From: Marmoricola sp. URHB0036
Lineage (GTDB): Bacteria; Actinomycetota; Actinomycetes; Propionibacteriales; Nocardioidaceae
Assembly (NCBI RefSeq): GCF_000426045.1
Contig: NZ_AUEP01000014.1
Span: forward strand, 62,001 to 126,000
Direction: 5' to 3'
Length of the DNA stretch: 64,000 nt
Shown piece by piece: positions 26,756 to 35,890 of the stretch. The translations under genes were made by a program, and so were the position numbers. A model generated the notes under the pieces. That model made no database searches. It had not been told where the DNA came from and worked only from the letters and a program-made list of their open reading frames with translations. The number at the start of each line of letters is the position of its first letter. Position 1 is the stretch's first letter.

Positions 26756-26949
26756 CCGTTCCGTTACCGGCCGGCGAAGTCCTCACGATTGCGTGAACAA
26801 CCGCTGACCGGCCTGGTCCCCGGTTGGAATTGTCAGTGCCCTTTGCAAGGGTGGTCGAAAGCACCACGAGGACGGTCGGGACCCTGACGGCCGCCCCCGC
26901 ACCGACCCGCGGCTGCCCCACGCAGCCGGTCCGGACCTGGAGGGGGCGG
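26756..26949 (+). promoter_or_regulatory. Regulatory region of the egtABCD operon
   Basis: This 194-bp gap before egtA contains the PafBC-type promoter at 26830-26852, giving a leader of about 90 nt that ends in GGAGGGGGCGG before the start codon. Nothing else is recognisable. Confidence 0.5.
26830..26852 (+). promoter_or_regulatory. RecA-NDp / PafBC-type promoter before egtA
   Basis: TTGTCAGTG (26830-26838), exactly 8 nt, then AAGGGT (26847-26852). The published RecA-independent DNA-damage promoter of actinobacteria, used by PafBC, is TTGTCRGTG-N8-TANNNT. The upstream block is a perfect match; the -10 differs only in its first base. Confidence 0.6.
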
Positions 26950-28230
26950 ATGACCGCTCAACGACTCACTACCGCAACGACCCCTGGTCGTGACCTGATC
27001 GAGGACGCACTGCTGGCGTCCTCCGACCCGCTCGAGACCGCCCGGCAGCACGTCGCCGAGGCGGCTCTCACCGACGGTCCTGGGGGCCAGGTGGGGCTCG
27101 AGCTGGAGTTCCACCTCGTCGACCTGGTGCATCCTGCTCGTCGGCCCACCTGGGCCGAGGCGACCCGGCTGGCCGACGGCATCGGCCCGTTGCCGTCGCG
27201 CAGCCTGGTCACGCTCGAGCCCGGCGGCCAGATCGAGCTCTCCACGCCGCCGGGCGGCGACGTGGTCTCGGCCGTGGCTGCGCTCCGGGCCGACCGGGAG
27301 GTCCTCCGTGCCCGGCTCCGCGACGAGGGGTTCGGGGCGGCGCCCCTGGGCGCTGACCTGGCGCGACCGGTCGCGCGGATCAATCCGGGAGCGCGCTACC
27401 AGGCGATGGAGATGCACTTCGACGCGCTCGGCTGCGCGGGTGCCGGCAAGGAGATGATGACGGCCACTGCCGCCCTCCAGGTCAACCTCGACGCCGGACC
27501 GATCGCCGGCTGGTCGCAGCGGCTCTCCCTGATCCGGACCCTGGTGCCGATGCTGGTCGCCGCCTCGTCCACCTCGCCCTACCTGGGTGGTCACACCTCC
27601 GGGTGGCACTCGATGCGCCAGGGCACCTGGCAGGGGATCGACCACGGCCGCAGTGACCCGGTGCCGAAGGGCGAGCCGACCGAGGCATGGGCCACCTATG
27701 CGCTGCACGCCCCGGTGATGCTGGTCGACTCCGGCGGACAGCTCCGGCCGGTGACGTCGCGGGTGTCCTTGGCCGACTGGCTGGGCGGCCGGGCTCCCTT
27801 CGGCCGCCGGCCCACGATGGTCGACCTCGACTACCACCTGACCACCCTGTTCCCACCGGTGCGGCCCCGCGGCTACGTGGAGATCCGCTGTCTGGACGCG
27901 CTGCCCGACCGCTGGTGGCCGGCAGTGGCAGCCATGGTCGCGACCCTGGTCGACGACCCGGTGGCCGCCGACGAGGCCGCCGACCTGTGCGCGCCGGTGG
28001 CCGATGCCTGGCAGACCGCCGCTCGCCGTGGTCTGGAGCATCCACTGATCCGCGCGGCGGCGACGGCGTGTGTCGACCTGGCCGCTCGCCGGGCACCCGA
28101 CGGCCTCCGCGACGAGGTCGAGGACTACGCCGAGCTGATCGCGTCCGGACGCACGCCCAGCGGCGAGCTGCGAAGCCGGGTCGAGCAGGGCGGCCCGCTC
28201 GCCGTACTCGAGGAGGAAGCGCATGCGTGA
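26950..28230 (+). CDS. egtA: Ergothioneine biosynthesis glutamate-cysteine ligase EgtA
   Basis: 426 residues; ATG 26950 has GGAGGGGGCGG upstream. [77 protein letters not shown] and [19 protein letters not shown] are the EgtA/GCS2 blocks. It joins glutamate and cysteine with ATP to give gamma-glutamylcysteine, the sulfur donor for EgtB. The stop overlaps egtB by 8 bases (ATGCGTGA), starting a chain of overlaps through egtD, so the operon is translated as a coupled unit. Confidence 0.93.
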   Translation: MTAQRLTTATTPGRDLIEDALLASSDPLETARQHVAEAALTDGPGGQVGLELEFHLVDLVHPARRPTWAEATRLADGIGPLPSRSLVTLEPGGQIELSTPPGGDVVSAVAALRADREVLRARLRDEGFGAAPLGADLARPVARINPGARYQAMEMHFDALGCAGAGKEMMTATAALQVNLDAGPIAGWSQRLSLIRTLVPMLVAASSTSPYLGGHTSGWHSMRQGTWQGIDHGRSDPVPKGEPTEAWATYALHAPVMLVDSGGQLRPVTSRVSLADWLGGRAPFGRRPTMVDLDYHLTTLFPPVRPRGYVEIRCLDALPDRWWPAVAAMVATLVDDPVAADEAADLCAPVADAWQTAARRGLEHPLIRAAATACVDLAARRAPDGLRDEVEDYAELIASGRTPSGELRSRVEQGGPLAVLEEEAHA

Positions 28231-29494
28231 GCAGACCGCACGCGGCCTGGAGGCCGCCCGCAACAGGACCCTGCGGCTGACCGACCTCGACGAGGTCGAG
28301 CTGACCACCCAGCACAGCCCGCTGATGAGCCCGCTGGTCTGGGACCTCGCCCACATCGGCCAGCAGGAAGACCTGTGGCTGCTGCGTGGCGGCAACGCGG
28401 CGGCGCAGGGGCTCCTCGAGTGCAAGATCGAGCAGCTGTACGACGCCTTCGAGCACCCGCGCGCCAGCCGGATCGACCTGCCGCTGATGTCGCCGCGCGA
28501 GTCGCGCAGCTTCATCGCCGACGTCCGGGGCCGTGTCTTCGACGGTCTCGACCGGCTCGAGGACCCAGACCCGGGGCAGCTCTTCCCCTACGTGATGGTC
28601 GAGCAGCACGAGCAGCAGCACGTCGAGACGATGACGGCCACCCACCAGCTCCGGGTCGGTGAGCCGCTGCTCGGCCAGGGCGCGCCGCTGCCGCCGGGAC
28701 GGGTGGTCCCCGCCGACTCGGTGCTGGTCCCGGCCGGACCGTTCACGCTCGGCGTCGACGGCGAGAGCGAGCCGTGGTCGCTCGACAACGAGCGCCCGGC
28801 CCACACCGTCGACCTGCCCGCGTTCCGGATCGCCCGCGTCCCGGTGAGCAACGGTGAGTGGCAGGCCTTCATCGACGCCGGCGGCTACGACCAGCCGCAC
28901 TGGTGGTCCGAGCGCGGCTGGCGCCACCGCCTGGACGCGGGGCTGGACCGGCCGCTGTTCTGGGCAGCCGACGGCTCACGACGCCGCTTCGGCATCGTCG
29001 AGGAGATCCCGGCTGACGAGCCGGTGCAGCACGTCTGCTTCTTCGAGGCCGAGGCCTACGCCGCGTGGGCCGGAGCACGGTTGCCCACTGAGCAGGAATG
29101 GGAGAAGGCGTGCGCCTGGGATCCCGTCGCGCAACGGCGGCGCCGGTGGCCGTGGGGCGACTCCGAGTGGACGCCGGCCCTGGCCAACCTCGGCGGCGAG
29201 GCGTTGCGTCCGGCTCCGGTCGGCGCCTACGAGACGGGTGCCTCGGCCTACGGGGTGGAGCAGCTGATCGGCGACGTCTGGGAGTGGACGTCGTCGAGCC
29301 TCGAACCGTGGCCCGGGTTCGAGACGATGCTCTACGCCGACTACAGCAAGCCGTTCTTCGGTGGTGACTACAAGGTCCTGCGTGGCGGCTCCTGGGCGGT
29401 GGGCGGCGCGTCCATCCGGCCGTCGTTCCGCAACTGGGACCTGCCGATCCGCCGCCAGATCTTCACCGGTCTGCGATTGGCCTGGGATGTGTAG
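28223..29494 (+). CDS. egtB: Hercynine sulfoxide synthase EgtB
   Basis: 423 residues. The N-terminal DinB-like domain carries the iron ligands His44 ([10 protein letters not shown]) and His129/His133 ([10 protein letters not shown]). The C-terminal FGE/sulfatase-modifying-like domain shows [51 protein letters not shown] and VLRGGSWAV, then [22 protein letters not shown]. The non-haem iron enzyme uses O2 to link the sulfur of gamma-glutamylcysteine to the imidazole C2 of hercynine. Complete, with no missing ligand. It overlaps egtA and egtC by 8 bases each. Confidence 0.96.
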   Translation: MREQTARGLEAARNRTLRLTDLDEVELTTQHSPLMSPLVWDLAHIGQQEDLWLLRGGNAAAQGLLECKIEQLYDAFEHPRASRIDLPLMSPRESRSFIADVRGRVFDGLDRLEDPDPGQLFPYVMVEQHEQQHVETMTATHQLRVGEPLLGQGAPLPPGRVVPADSVLVPAGPFTLGVDGESEPWSLDNERPAHTVDLPAFRIARVPVSNGEWQAFIDAGGYDQPHWWSERGWRHRLDAGLDRPLFWAADGSRRRFGIVEEIPADEPVQHVCFFEAEAYAAWAGARLPTEQEWEKACAWDPVAQRRRRWPWGDSEWTPALANLGGEALRPAPVGAYETGASAYGVEQLIGDVWEWTSSSLEPWPGFETMLYADYSKPFFGGDYKVLRGGSWAVGGASIRPSFRNWDLPIRRQIFTGLRLAWDV

Positions 29495-30182
29495 GCACCT
29501 GGCCTGGCTCGGCGAGCCGCGCACGGTCTCCTCGCTCGTGCTGGAGCCCGAGCTCGGCCTGCTGCGACAGAGCTACCAGCCGCGTCGACAGTCCCACGGG
29601 TTGATGAACGCCGACGGCTGGGGCGTCGGCCTGCTCGCACCGGATCGCGCCGAGCCGGTGCGTTGGCGCTCGTCGCGCCCGCTGTGGAGCGACGCGTCGT
29701 TCGCCTCGGTCGCACCGGTGCTCAGCTCGGGCTGCGTGGTCGCCGCCGTACGCTCCGCCACGCCCGGCATGCCCACCGACGAGAGTGCCTCGGCGCCGTT
29801 CACCGACGGCCGCTGGCTGCTCTCCCACAACGGCCGGGTCGACCGCGCCGTGCTGCCGTCGTACGCCGAGGCAGAGTCGGTGTGCGACTCGGCCGTTCTC
29901 GCGGCCCACGTGTTCGCCCAGGGTCCCGATCACCTCGCCAAGATCGTCACCGAGGTGGCCCGGCTCGACCCGGTGGCTCGGCTGAGCCTGCTGCTCAGCG
30001 ACGGCGAACGGATCCTCGCGACGACGTGGGGCGACCCGCTCAGCTATCTCGTCGAGCCCGACGGCGTCGTCGTGGCCAGTGAGCCCTACGACGACGACCC
30101 GCGCTGGGTCGACGTACCCGATCGACACCTGTTGGAGGCGACTCCCGACCGCGTCGCCGTGACTGCTCTGGAGGAGCGATGA
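29487..30182 (+). CDS. egtC: Ergothioneine biosynthesis glutamine amidotransferase-like EgtC
   Basis: 231 residues. Met is followed directly by Cys2 ([11 protein letters not shown]), the N-terminal nucleophile of class II amidotransferases. [27 protein letters not shown] and [10 protein letters not shown] are the other family blocks. It removes the gamma-glutamyl group from the EgtB product to give hercynylcysteine sulfoxide. It overlaps egtB by 8 bases and egtD by 4 (ATGA). Confidence 0.95.
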   Translation: MCRHLAWLGEPRTVSSLVLEPELGLLRQSYQPRRQSHGLMNADGWGVGLLAPDRAEPVRWRSSRPLWSDASFASVAPVLSSGCVVAAVRSATPGMPTDESASAPFTDGRWLLSHNGRVDRAVLPSYAEAESVCDSAVLAAHVFAQGPDHLAKIVTEVARLDPVARLSLLLSDGERILATTWGDPLSYLVEPDGVVVASEPYDDDPRWVDVPDRHLLEATPDRVAVTALEER

Positions 30183-31150
30183 CCACCGTCCAGCCGCACG
30201 TCCACCTCGACCCGGGAGCCCTCGCCGGCCAGATGGCCGCCGACGTGCGCGCCGGGCTGACCTCGACCCCCAAGACGCTGCCGCCCAAGTACTTCTACGA
30301 CGCCCGCGGCTCGGAGCTGTTCGACGAGATCACCCGGCTCCCGGAGTACTACCCGACCCGCACCGAGCGCTCGATCCTGGACGGCCATGTCGACGACATC
30401 GCGCGGTTGACCTCCGCAGAGACGCTCGTCGAGCTCGGCAGCGGCACCTCGGAGAAGACCCGGTTGCTGCTGCGCGCCCTCACCGACGCCGGCACCCTGC
30501 GCCGGTTCGTGCCCTTCGACGTCGACCCCGTGGTCCTCGAGGAGGCTAGCGTCGCCGTGGCCGAGGAGTTCCCCGGACTCGAGCTCGAGCCGGTGGTGGG
30601 CGACTTCGAGCGCCACCTCGGCGAGCTGCCGCGCCACCCGCGCCGGTTGCTGGCCTTTCTGGGCTCGACGATCGGCAACCTCGAGCCGGCCGCCCGTTCG
30701 ACCTTCCTGGCCGAGGTCCGCGCGACGCTGGGGGAGGGCGATGCCTTCCTCCTCGGCACCGACCTGGTCAAGGAGCCGGCCCGCCTGGTCGCGGCGTACG
30801 ACGACGACCAGGGTGTGACGGCCGCCTTCAACAAGAACGTGCTCGCGGTCCTCGACCGTGAGCTCGGAGCCGACTTCAAGTCCGAGGCCTTCGAGCACCG
30901 CGCGGTGTGGGACGCCGAGCACGAGTGGATCGAGATGCGGCTGGAGTCCATCGAGGCGCAACGCGTCCACGTCGCGGCCCTGGACCTCGACGTCTCCTTC
31001 GCCGCCGGGGAGCAGATGCGCACGGAGATCTCGGCCAAGTTCCGCCGCGAAGGCATCGAGGGCGAGCTCGCCGCCGCCGGCCTCCGGCTCGTGCACTGGT
31101 GGACCGACCCGGCCGACGACTTCGCCCTGTCGCTGTCGGTGCCCGACTGA
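30179..31150 (+). CDS. egtD: L-histidine N-alpha-methyltransferase EgtD
   Basis: 323 residues. LPPKYFYDARGSELFDEITRLPEYYPTRTE is the conserved N-terminal block, VELGSGTSEKTRLLL the SAM site, FLGSTIGNL the substrate-site loop, then LLGTDLVKEPARLVAAYDD, AAFNKNVLAVLDRELGADF and ISAKFRREGIEGEL. It trimethylates histidine to hercynine, the committed step. Although last in the operon, it acts first in the pathway together with EgtA. No terminator hairpin was found in the 28 bp before the next gene, which has its own leaderless -10. Confidence 0.96.
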   Translation: MTTVQPHVHLDPGALAGQMAADVRAGLTSTPKTLPPKYFYDARGSELFDEITRLPEYYPTRTERSILDGHVDDIARLTSAETLVELGSGTSEKTRLLLRALTDAGTLRRFVPFDVDPVVLEEASVAVAEEFPGLELEPVVGDFERHLGELPRHPRRLLAFLGSTIGNLEPAARSTFLAEVRATLGEGDAFLLGTDLVKEPARLVAAYDDDQGVTAAFNKNVLAVLDRELGADFKSEAFEHRAVWDAEHEWIEMRLESIEAQRVHVAALDLDVSFAAGEQMRTEISAKFRREGIEGELAAAGLRLVHWWTDPADDFALSLSVPD

Positions 31151-31165
31151 GACCTGCGCTGCCGG

Positions 31166-31171
31166 TAGATT
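31166..31171 (+). promoter_or_regulatory. -10 hexamer TAGATT, leaderless start
   Basis: TAGATT lies 7 nt before ATG 31179. Confidence 0.5.
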
Positions 31172-31178
31172 CCGGCGC

Positions 31179-31799
31179 ATGGCCGAGTCGACGGGGCTGG
31201 ACAGCGCGGAGCGGCTGAAGTTCTTCACCGACGCCGTCGTCGCGATCGCCATGACGCTGCTCATCCTGCCGCTCCTGGAGAGCGTCTCTGACGCCGCCAA
31301 GGACGGCGTCGACACGGCGACCTACCTCGGCGACCACGGCGACCAGATCTTTGCCTTCGTGCTCAGCTTCGCGATCATCGCGCGCTTCTGGGTGAGCCAC
31401 GAGCGGCTCTTCGACTCGGTGGAGCGCTGGACCGGATGGCTGATGGTGCTCAACATCGTGTGGATGCTGACGGTGGTCGTGCTCCCGGTGGTCACCGCCA
31501 TGGTCGGTTCGATGAAGACCGACCGCCTGCAGACCGTCATCTACATCGGCACCATGCTCGTGAACGCCCTGGTGATGACCGGGATGAGCCTCCTGGTGCT
31601 GCGCAGCCCCGTCATCTGGGGGCAGGGAAACCGGCCCGACTACTCCAGCATGGCCGGTGCGCTCTCGGTCGCGGTGACGCTCTTGTTGGCGCTGGTGCTC
31701 GCGCTGGCGTTTCCCCAGCTGGGCTACCTCGCCTTGCTGGTGCTGCTCCTGAGCAACCCGCTGCAGGCCGTGCTGGAGAGACGGCACGCAGCCGTCTGA
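31179..31799 (+). CDS. TMEM175-family (DUF1211) potassium channel-like protein
   Basis: 206 residues and six hydrophobic segments. The first carries KFFTDAVVAIAMTLLILPLLE, the bacterial TMEM175 signature (R/K-x-x-x-F-S/T-D-A-V-x-A-I-A-x-T-L-L). Bacterial members have one such six-helix unit, as here, and form tetramers that leak K+. The first-helix Ile/Leu residues form the selectivity constriction. No partner subunit is evident; a separate K+ regulator pair (ceoBC) lies at 62.5-63.8 kb. It converges with the EamA transporter 7 bp away. Confidence 0.88.
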   Translation: MAESTGLDSAERLKFFTDAVVAIAMTLLILPLLESVSDAAKDGVDTATYLGDHGDQIFAFVLSFAIIARFWVSHERLFDSVERWTGWLMVLNIVWMLTVVVLPVVTAMVGSMKTDRLQTVIYIGTMLVNALVMTGMSLLVLRSPVIWGQGNRPDYSSMAGALSVAVTLLLALVLALAFPQLGYLALLVLLLSNPLQAVLERRHAAV

Positions 31800-31806
31800 C
31801 TGTCGC

Positions 31807-32643
31807 TCAACCGGCAGCCACGCAGGCCACGCTGACGGCACAGAGGGCCAGGCCGATGGTCTGGCTGCGATGCAGCCGCTCTCCGAGCAGCAGGGTGGCG
31901 AGCAGGACCGTGAAGGCCGGATAGAGGGAGGTCAGCACGGCGGCCACGCTGAGCAGGCCCTCGTGGGTCGCCAGCAGGAAGGCGACGACGGCCAGAGTCG
32001 CGAGCAGACCGGCGGCCAGCCCCCACCACGCCTCGACCTGGCGGGGGCGCGGGTCCCCGCCCAGGAGCAGGGCGGCCACCACGACGGAGATCAGCGAGAC
32101 GATCTGGGCGGCCATCACCGGCCAGTAGCCGGAACCGTCGGGGACCTGGCCCAGGGCGGCGAAGAGGACGCCGAACCCGGCGCCGGCGAGGATCCCGTCG
32201 AGGAACCCGGCGGCCCGGCCCGCAGAGGCGTCGGTGGCCGGCTCGCGCGAGACCAGCCAGATGCCGGGCAGGGCCGCGACGATGCCGACCCACACGACCG
32301 CGCTCGGACGCTCGCCGGTGAGGACCGCAATGGCCGCGGGGAGGAGTGCGGCGCCCACCGCGGAGACGGGTGCGACCACACCCATCCGGCCCTTGGCGAA
32401 CCCCCTGTAGAGGAAGGCGGTGCCGGTGCCGCTGCCCACCCCGGCCAGCAGCCCCCAGGCGATGTCGGCCCCGGTGGCCGTCCCGGAGACGGTGACGGCA
32501 AGCACGAGGGTGCCCAGCGCGGCTCCGGCGCAGGCCAGCATGGCGACCGGCCAGACCGACGTACGTCGCGAGATGACGCCGCCGAGGAAGTCGGAGAGCC
32601 CGTAGGCAAGCGCCGCCCCGAGCGAGAGCAGAACGGTGATCAT
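31807..32643 (-). CDS. EamA/DMT-superfamily transporter
   Basis: 278 residues with ten predicted membrane helices in two EamA halves (about 2-130 and 146-277). The start MITVLLSLGAALAYGLSDFLGGV and the repeat ending FTVLLATLLLGERLHRSQTIGLALC are typical. It exports or imports a small metabolite, unknown. ATG 32643 lies 10 bp after the DUF456 gene, and the two are probably co-transcribed. Confidence 0.88.
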   Translation of the reverse strand: MITVLLSLGAALAYGLSDFLGGVISRRTSVWPVAMLACAGAALGTLVLAVTVSGTATGADIAWGLLAGVGSGTGTAFLYRGFAKGRMGVVAPVSAVGAALLPAAIAVLTGERPSAVVWVGIVAALPGIWLVSREPATDASAGRAAGFLDGILAGAGFGVLFAALGQVPDGSGYWPVMAAQIVSLISVVVAALLLGGDPRPRQVEAWWGLAAGLLATLAVVAFLLATHEGLLSVAAVLTSLYPAFTVLLATLLLGERLHRSQTIGLALCAVSVACVAAG

Positions 32644-32653
32644 CTCGGCCCGC

Positions 32654-33130
32654 TCACGTCAGCACGACCCCCGTCACCCAGACGGCCGCGGCCAGCAGGC
32701 TCGCGGTGAACTCGATCAGCAGCGACAGGCCCACGGCCTTGAGTGCATGCACCGTCGCCGGCCACGCCGCAGACCCGCCGACCCGGTTGAGCTCGGCGAG
32801 GTAGATGCCCAGGACGAAGCCCACGGGCAGACCCACCACCGGGATCACGAAGAACCCGACGACGCCGAGGACAGCGCCGAGCGCCATCGTCGAGCCGGGG
32901 ATGCCGACCTCCTTGAGCCGGCGACCCGGCACGGCGTACTTCACGACCACGCCGAGGCCGAGCACGACCGCGGCCACGGCGAACACGGTCCAGGCGGTCG
33001 CGCCGCCCTCGTGGATGGTCCAGACCAGGATCGCGCCCAGCACGAGCAACGAGCCCGGGAGCAGCGGCACCACCACCCCCACGACGCCGATCGCGATGGC
33101 CACTGCCACCAGCACCTCGACTCCGCTCAT
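32654..33130 (-). CDS. DUF456 membrane protein
   Basis: 158 residues and about five hydrophobic segments. VVPLLPGSLLVLGAILVWTIHEGG, then GIPGSTMALGAVLGVVGFFVIPVVGLPVGFVLGIYLAE, are the Gly-rich DUF456 blocks, whose GxxG helices resemble glycine-zipper segments. Function unknown. It is upstream of the EamA transporter on the same strand with a 10-bp gap. Confidence 0.88.
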   Translation of the reverse strand: MSGVEVLVAVAIAIGVVGVVVPLLPGSLLVLGAILVWTIHEGGATAWTVFAVAAVVLGLGVVVKYAVPGRRLKEVGIPGSTMALGAVLGVVGFFVIPVVGLPVGFVLGIYLAELNRVGGSAAWPATVHALKAVGLSLLIEFTASLLAAAVWVTGVVLT

Positions 33131-33164
33131 GGGAGGACTCTCTCACCGAGCCCCCACACAGACG

Positions 33165-33196
33165 CCGAGGCCCCGGTCAGCTGACCGGGGCCTCGG
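33165..33196. terminator. 32-bp perfect palindrome, terminator
   Basis: 16-bp arms (CCGAGGCCCCGGTCAG and its complement) meet with no spacer, and looser pairing continues outward. It lies 18 bp past the stop of the DUF7455 gene in its reading direction. Confidence 0.75.
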
Positions 33197-33213
33197 GATG
33201 CGTCTGGTGTGGG

Positions 33214-33444
33214 TCAGGCGTCGTCGGCCGGGGTGGCGTGGGTGTCGCCGAGCTTGCCGGTCTCGTCGTGCACGTGCTCCGCGATCTCGCGCAGCTTTTC
33301 GCTGTGCTCACGGGCGTGGTGGGCGCAGAAGAGCAGCTCGCCGCCGCTCTTGAGCTGTACGCGGAGGTAGGCCTGGGCGCCGCATCGGTCACACCGGTCG
33401 ATCGCCGTGAGCGGCGCGGCGGTGGGGGCTGTCGCAGTGGTCAC
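33214..33444 (-). CDS. DUF7455 small zinc-binding protein
   Basis: 76 residues from GTG 33444, with GAGG 6 nt upstream; ATG 33462 is a weaker alternative. The core RCDRCGAQAYLRVQLKSGGELLFCAHHAREH has Cys18-x2-Cys21 and Cys40-x2-His43, a probable single zinc site. This small family is found throughout actinobacteria, often near dtxR, sigma-factor or topoisomerase genes. Function unknown. A hairpin terminator follows. Confidence 0.85.
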   Translation of the reverse strand: MTTATAPTAAPLTAIDRCDRCGAQAYLRVQLKSGGELLFCAHHAREHSEKLREIAEHVHDETGKLGDTHATPADDA

Positions 33445-33816
33445 GTCGGGCCTCACTCTCATCTGGGTGACTTTCTCAACGAAGCAACAAGGAGAACGTT
33501 CCCTGCTCATTCGCTTTCATCAGTCACAACAGTCAACCACGGGGGATGCTTCCCGGTCGGGAGGCCTCCCATCGTTGAGATGGGTGGTGCTCCTCACACG
33601 TCCTTGATGAAGAGTGTGCTCCCCGCCCCGTAAATACGGAGCGAAACCCACCAACTCACCTTGGAAGTGCCCGTTCTGGACAGTTCAGCACATCGCTCCA
33701 ACTGCCCGCTGGTGATTCGAGACGTGGCGCGTCGCGGATTGGCGCCGCACCCGGGTAGGTAGATTCGGGTTCACCGGTTTCGTCACGCTCCGCCGACGCG
33801 CACAGAGGTCAGACCC
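33445..33816. promoter_or_regulatory. Divergent intergenic region between DUF7455 and parE
   Basis: 372 bp with no gene. On the minus strand, TTGACT near 33530 could be a -35 for DUF7455. On the plus strand, TAGATT at 33760-33765 could be a -10 for parE, with a poor TTGGCG upstream. No copy of the structured element found before parC and sepH is present. Confidence 0.4.
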
Positions 33817-35874
33817 ATCGACAACACCTACAACGCCCAGCACCTGCTCGTCCTCGAGGGGCTCGAGGCGGTCCGCAAGCGCCCGGGCATGTACATCGGC
33901 TCCACCGACACCCGCGGCTTGATGCACTGCCTGTGGGAGATCATCGACAACGCCGTCGACGAGGCCCTGGCCGGCCACTGCACCAAGGTCGACGTCACGC
34001 TGCACCCCGACGGCTCGGCCGAGGTCCACGACAACGGCCGCGGCATCCCGGTCGACAAGGAGCCGAAGACGGGGCTCTCCGGCGTCGAGGTCGTCTACAC
34101 CAAGCTGCACGCCGGCGGGAAGTTCGGCGGCGGTTCGTACGCCGCGACGGGTGGCCTGCACGGCGTCGGGGCCTCCGTGGTCAACGCCCTGTCCTCGCGC
34201 CTCGACGTCGAGGTCGACCGTTCGCCGGCGACCCAGGCGATGTCCTTCCAGCGCGGCTTCCCCGGCGTCTTCTCCGGCGACGGACCCTCGGCCTCGTTCG
34301 AGGCCCAGTCGGGGCTGCACAAGGGCAGTCGGGTCAAGAAGGGCGTGACCGGGACCCGCGTGCGGTTCTGGCCCGACCGCCAGATCTTCACCAAGGACGC
34401 GAAGTTCACCTGGGACGAGCTGGTCACCCGGGCCCGGCAGACCTCGTTCATCGTTCCCGGCCTCCAGCTCAACCTCACCGACCTGCGCGGCTCCGAGCCC
34501 CTGCACGAGTCGTTCCGCCACGACGGCGGGATCACCGAGTTCTGCACCTTCCTGGCCCACGACGAACCCGTCACCGACGTGCTCCGGCTCCAGGGGTCGG
34601 ACTCCTTCACCGAGACGGTGCCGCTGCTCGACGACAAGGGACACATGACCCCCCAGGACGTCGAGCGCGAGCTCACCGTCGACGTGGCGGTGCGATGGGG
34701 GATGGGCTACGAGACCGAGATGCGCTCGTTCGTCAACGTGATCGCGACCCCCAAGGGCGGTACCCACGTCGCCGGCTTCGAGGCGGCGCTGACCAAGACC
34801 TTCAACGAGTCGATGCGCGGGTCGCGGGTGCTCAAGGCCGGAGACACCGACGTCATCAAGGACGACGTGCTGGAGGGACTGACGGCCGTGGTGACCGTCC
34901 GGCTCGCCGAGCCGCAGTTCGAGGGACAGACCAAGGAGGTGCTCGGCACGCCGGCTGCCCGGTCCGTCGTACGCAAGGTGGTGGCGGCGGAGCTGAAGCG
35001 CTTCCTGACCTCGACCAAGCGCGCCGAGAAGGCCCAGGCCAAGCTGGTGATGGAGAAGGTCGCCGGGGCAGCCAAGACCCGGCTGGCCGCGCGCCAGCAC
35101 CGCGAGACCCAGCGCCGCAAGAACGCCCTGGAGACCTCGGCGCTGCCCGCCAAGCTCGCCGACTGCCGGTCCAACGACGTCGACCGTTCCGAGCTGTTCA
35201 TCGTCGAGGGCGACTCGGCGCTCGGTACGGCGAAGCTGGCCCGCAACTCGGAGTTCCAGGCGCTGCTGCCGATCCGCGGCAAGATCCTCAACGTCCAGAA
35301 AGCCACCGTCGCCGACGTGCTCAAGAACGCCGAGTGCGCCTCGATCATCCAGGTGGTCGGCGCCGGGTCGGGCCGCACCTTCGACCTCGAGGCGGCGCGC
35401 TACGGCCGGATCATCTTCATGGCCGACGCCGACTCCGACGGCGCGCACATCCGCTGCCTGCTGGCCACGTTGTTCTTCAAGTACATGCCCGACCTGGTCA
35501 CCAAGGGGCGGGTGTTCACCGCCGTACCTCCGCTGCACCGGATCGAGCTGACCAACCCCAAGAAGGGGATGGAGAAGTACATCTACACCTACTCCGACCC
35601 CGAGCTGCAGCGGAAGCTGGCCGAGCTGACCAAGAAGGGCGTGCGCTGGAAGGACCCCGTGCAGCGCTACAAGGGCCTCGGCGAGATGGACGCCGACCAG
35701 CTGGCGGAGACCACGATGGACCCGCGCCACCGCACCCTGCGGCGCATCACGGCCCACGACGCCGAGCAGGCGGCCGAGGTCTTCGAGCTGCTGATGGGCA
35801 CCGAGGTCGCGCCGCGCAAGGACTTCCTGGTCGCCGGCGCCTATGAAGTGGATGCCGACGCGATCGACGCCTGA
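33817..35874 (+). CDS. parE: DNA topoisomerase IV subunit B
   Basis: About 685 residues. The GHKL ATPase begins QHLLVLEGLEAVRKRPGMYIG, with EIIDNAVDEAL, DNGRGIPVD and GLHGVGASVVNALS; the Toprim domain has EGDSALGTAKLAR, DADSDGAHIRCLL; the C-terminal block is QRYKGLGEMDADQLAETTMDP. The expected N-terminus lies upstream of the first ATG (33889), but no ATG, GTG or TTG occurs in this frame after the stop at 33760-33762. ATC 33817, 8 nt after GAGG, is the best candidate; ATT 33763 is another. Starting at 33889 would remove the N-terminal ATPase arm. Pairs with ParC (39866-42343). Confidence 0.9.
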   Translation: MDNTYNAQHLLVLEGLEAVRKRPGMYIGSTDTRGLMHCLWEIIDNAVDEALAGHCTKVDVTLHPDGSAEVHDNGRGIPVDKEPKTGLSGVEVVYTKLHAGGKFGGGSYAATGGLHGVGASVVNALSSRLDVEVDRSPATQAMSFQRGFPGVFSGDGPSASFEAQSGLHKGSRVKKGVTGTRVRFWPDRQIFTKDAKFTWDELVTRARQTSFIVPGLQLNLTDLRGSEPLHESFRHDGGITEFCTFLAHDEPVTDVLRLQGSDSFTETVPLLDDKGHMTPQDVERELTVDVAVRWGMGYETEMRSFVNVIATPKGGTHVAGFEAALTKTFNESMRGSRVLKAGDTDVIKDDVLEGLTAVVTVRLAEPQFEGQTKEVLGTPAARSVVRKVVAAELKRFLTSTKRAEKAQAKLVMEKVAGAAKTRLAARQHRETQRRKNALETSALPAKLADCRSNDVDRSELFIVEGDSALGTAKLARNSEFQALLPIRGKILNVQKATVADVLKNAECASIIQVVGAGSGRTFDLEAARYGRIIFMADADSDGAHIRCLLATLFFKYMPDLVTKGRVFTAVPPLHRIELTNPKKGMEKYIYTYSDPELQRKLAELTKKGVRWKDPVQRYKGLGEMDADQLAETTMDPRHRTLRRITAHDAEQAAEVFELLMGTEVAPRKDFLVAGAYEVDADAIDA

Positions 35875-35890
35875 GCGTCAGCCCCATTGA

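Noticed and set aside
26826-26853. SigR-type promoter (GGAAT) before egtA
   Set aside because: GGAAT at 26826 is not followed by GTT at 18-19 bp; the PafBC-type match overlapping it is much better.
33685-35757. 690-codon minus-strand frame opposite parE
   Set aside because: parE has unmistakable family motifs on the plus strand; the opposite frame is a composition artefact. The same applies to the long frames opposite parC (39860-42121) and the GNAT/CoA-ligase gene (42575-45202).
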